Positions 6,512-6,960 of a stretch of 6,960 nucleotides of DNA are shown piece after piece (position 1 is the first letter of the stretch; the number at the start of each line of letters is the position of its first letter). The notes under the pieces are model-generated. The model had not been told where the DNA came from and made no database searches. It saw only the letters and a list, made by a program, of their open reading frames with translations. The stretch lies in the NCBI GenBank assembly GCA_903970295.1, contig CAJCHQ010000982.1, forward strand, positions 1 to 6,960, in the 5' to 3' direction. The DNA comes from Bryobacterales bacterium. Its GTDB lineage: Bacteria > Cyanobacteriota > Vampirovibrionia > Obscuribacterales > Obscuribacteraceae. The translations under genes and the position numbers were made by a program.

Positions 6512-6960
6512 TTACTGAGTGGGAACGGTGAAGTTCTGCACTGAAATTTTAAACACACATCCGTCTGCATACTGGTTGATTGTGATCGTAATGGATGCAC
6601 GATCGTTTGAGGCTTGAAAACTGGTAATTGTGTTGCCCAGCTCATTGGTGGGTTTCATGACATTCCAACCGGCTCGCCCGAGGCTGCCAACAAAATAATT
6701 TCTCAATTCGTAAAGAGGCTGCGGACTCGTGAAAACCACTGTTTGCGGGGGACCGGCTGGCTTCTTTCCGCCCGAACCGACATTAGTCAACATGCCCAGC
6801 GGGTCATCTTTAGATGGTTCTCCTGGCTGGCGCTGGTTTTTTTTAGCCGGAGCCTGATAGTAAGCTGAATCTGTGGTTACTTCACGGCATTCAGCTCCCT
6901 GGGGAATCGGCACGGGAAATCGATCTGGCAATTTGGCGGACTTTTTCGAAAGTTGCTCGT
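6512..6960 (-). CDS. C-terminal part of an uncharacterised, probably exported protein (5' end outside the window)
   Basis: About 148 codons are visible and the frame runs open to the right window edge. The TTG at 6931 is an internal leucine of KLPDRFPVPIPQGA, not a convincing start. The visible protein has three parts: a conserved-looking LPDRFPVPIPQGAE entry, a low-complexity Lys/Pro/Gln/Gly linker (about residues 36-68 of the visible part) and a C-terminal alpha/beta unit. That unit contains VVFTSPQPLYELRNYFVGSL, GRAGWNV and a final ASITITI/CVFKISV strand pair. I recall the layout PvPiP..a, then a helix ending in GW, then strands, from small secreted or lipoprotein-like proteins of unknown function. 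That is a pattern memory, not a database result. The N-terminus, and so any signal peptide or lipobox, is off the window. It is upstream of hyfB on the same strand, but whether it is co-transcribed is open. Confidence 0.7.
   Translation of the reverse strand, partial: EQLSKKSAKLPDRFPVPIPQGAECREVTTDSAYYQAPAKKNQRQPGEPSKDDPLGMLTNVGSGGKKPAGPPQTVVFTSPQPLYELRNYFVGSLGRAGWNVMKPTNELGNTITSFQASNDRASITITINQYADGCVFKISVQNFTVPTQ

Noticed and set aside
6929..6931. TTG at 6931 as the start of the exported-type protein
   Set aside because: The frame continues open to the window edge, and the TTG is the Leu of a KLPDRFPVPIP motif with no ribosome site ahead, so the gene is partial.

Overview
The window is one strand-biased operon on the minus strand, about 6.3 kb long, plus the end of one convergent gene on the plus strand. 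Read 5'->3' on the minus strand, the order is: the 3' part of a probable exported protein of unknown function (from the window edge to 6512); hyfB (6430-4460); hyfC (4463-3495); hyfE (3514-2837); hyfF (2840-1407); and a PlsC-type acyltransferase (1413-199). Positions 1-121 on the plus strand hold the C-terminal end of a small, probably secreted His/Trp-rich peptide. It meets the acyltransferase gene tail to tail across a 77-base gap.

The four hyf genes encode the membrane arm of a complex I-like or group 4 [NiFe]-hydrogenase-like machine. It has two antiporter-like proton pumps (HyfB, NuoL/M type; HyfF, NuoM/N type), the NuoH-like anchor HyfC and the NuoK-like HyfE. In the enzymes where this is known (E. 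coli Hyf and Hyc, respiratory complex I) the membrane arm couples a soluble redox module to H+ or Na+ translocation. The proton-path charged residues of both pumps are present and no gene is broken, so the arm looks functional. The genes for the redox module (HyfG/NuoCD-like large subunit, HyfI/NuoB-like small subunit, HyfH ferredoxin-like subunit) are not in the window. The position after hyfF where they often lie is taken by the acyltransferase.

Every junction from hyfB to the acyltransferase overlaps by 3-20 bases: TGA/ATG, a strong GGAGG site inside the hyfC end, a TTG start inside the hyfE stop, and ATGGTAA. The five genes are therefore very probably co-transcribed and translationally coupled. 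No convincing promoter or terminator was found. The 81-base gap before hyfB is the only place inside the window where a hyf promoter could sit.

Organism: bacterial, with roughly 50% GC by eye, an inner-membrane bioenergetic complex and some use of TTG starts. The protein style (short exported proteins with a PVPIP...GW fold, His/Trp-rich secreted peptides, an acyltransferase with a long helical insert as in cyanobacterial homologues) would fit a non-photosynthetic cyanobacterial relative such as Obscuribacterales/Melainabacteria. This is a weak guess from memory, not a demonstrated assignment.
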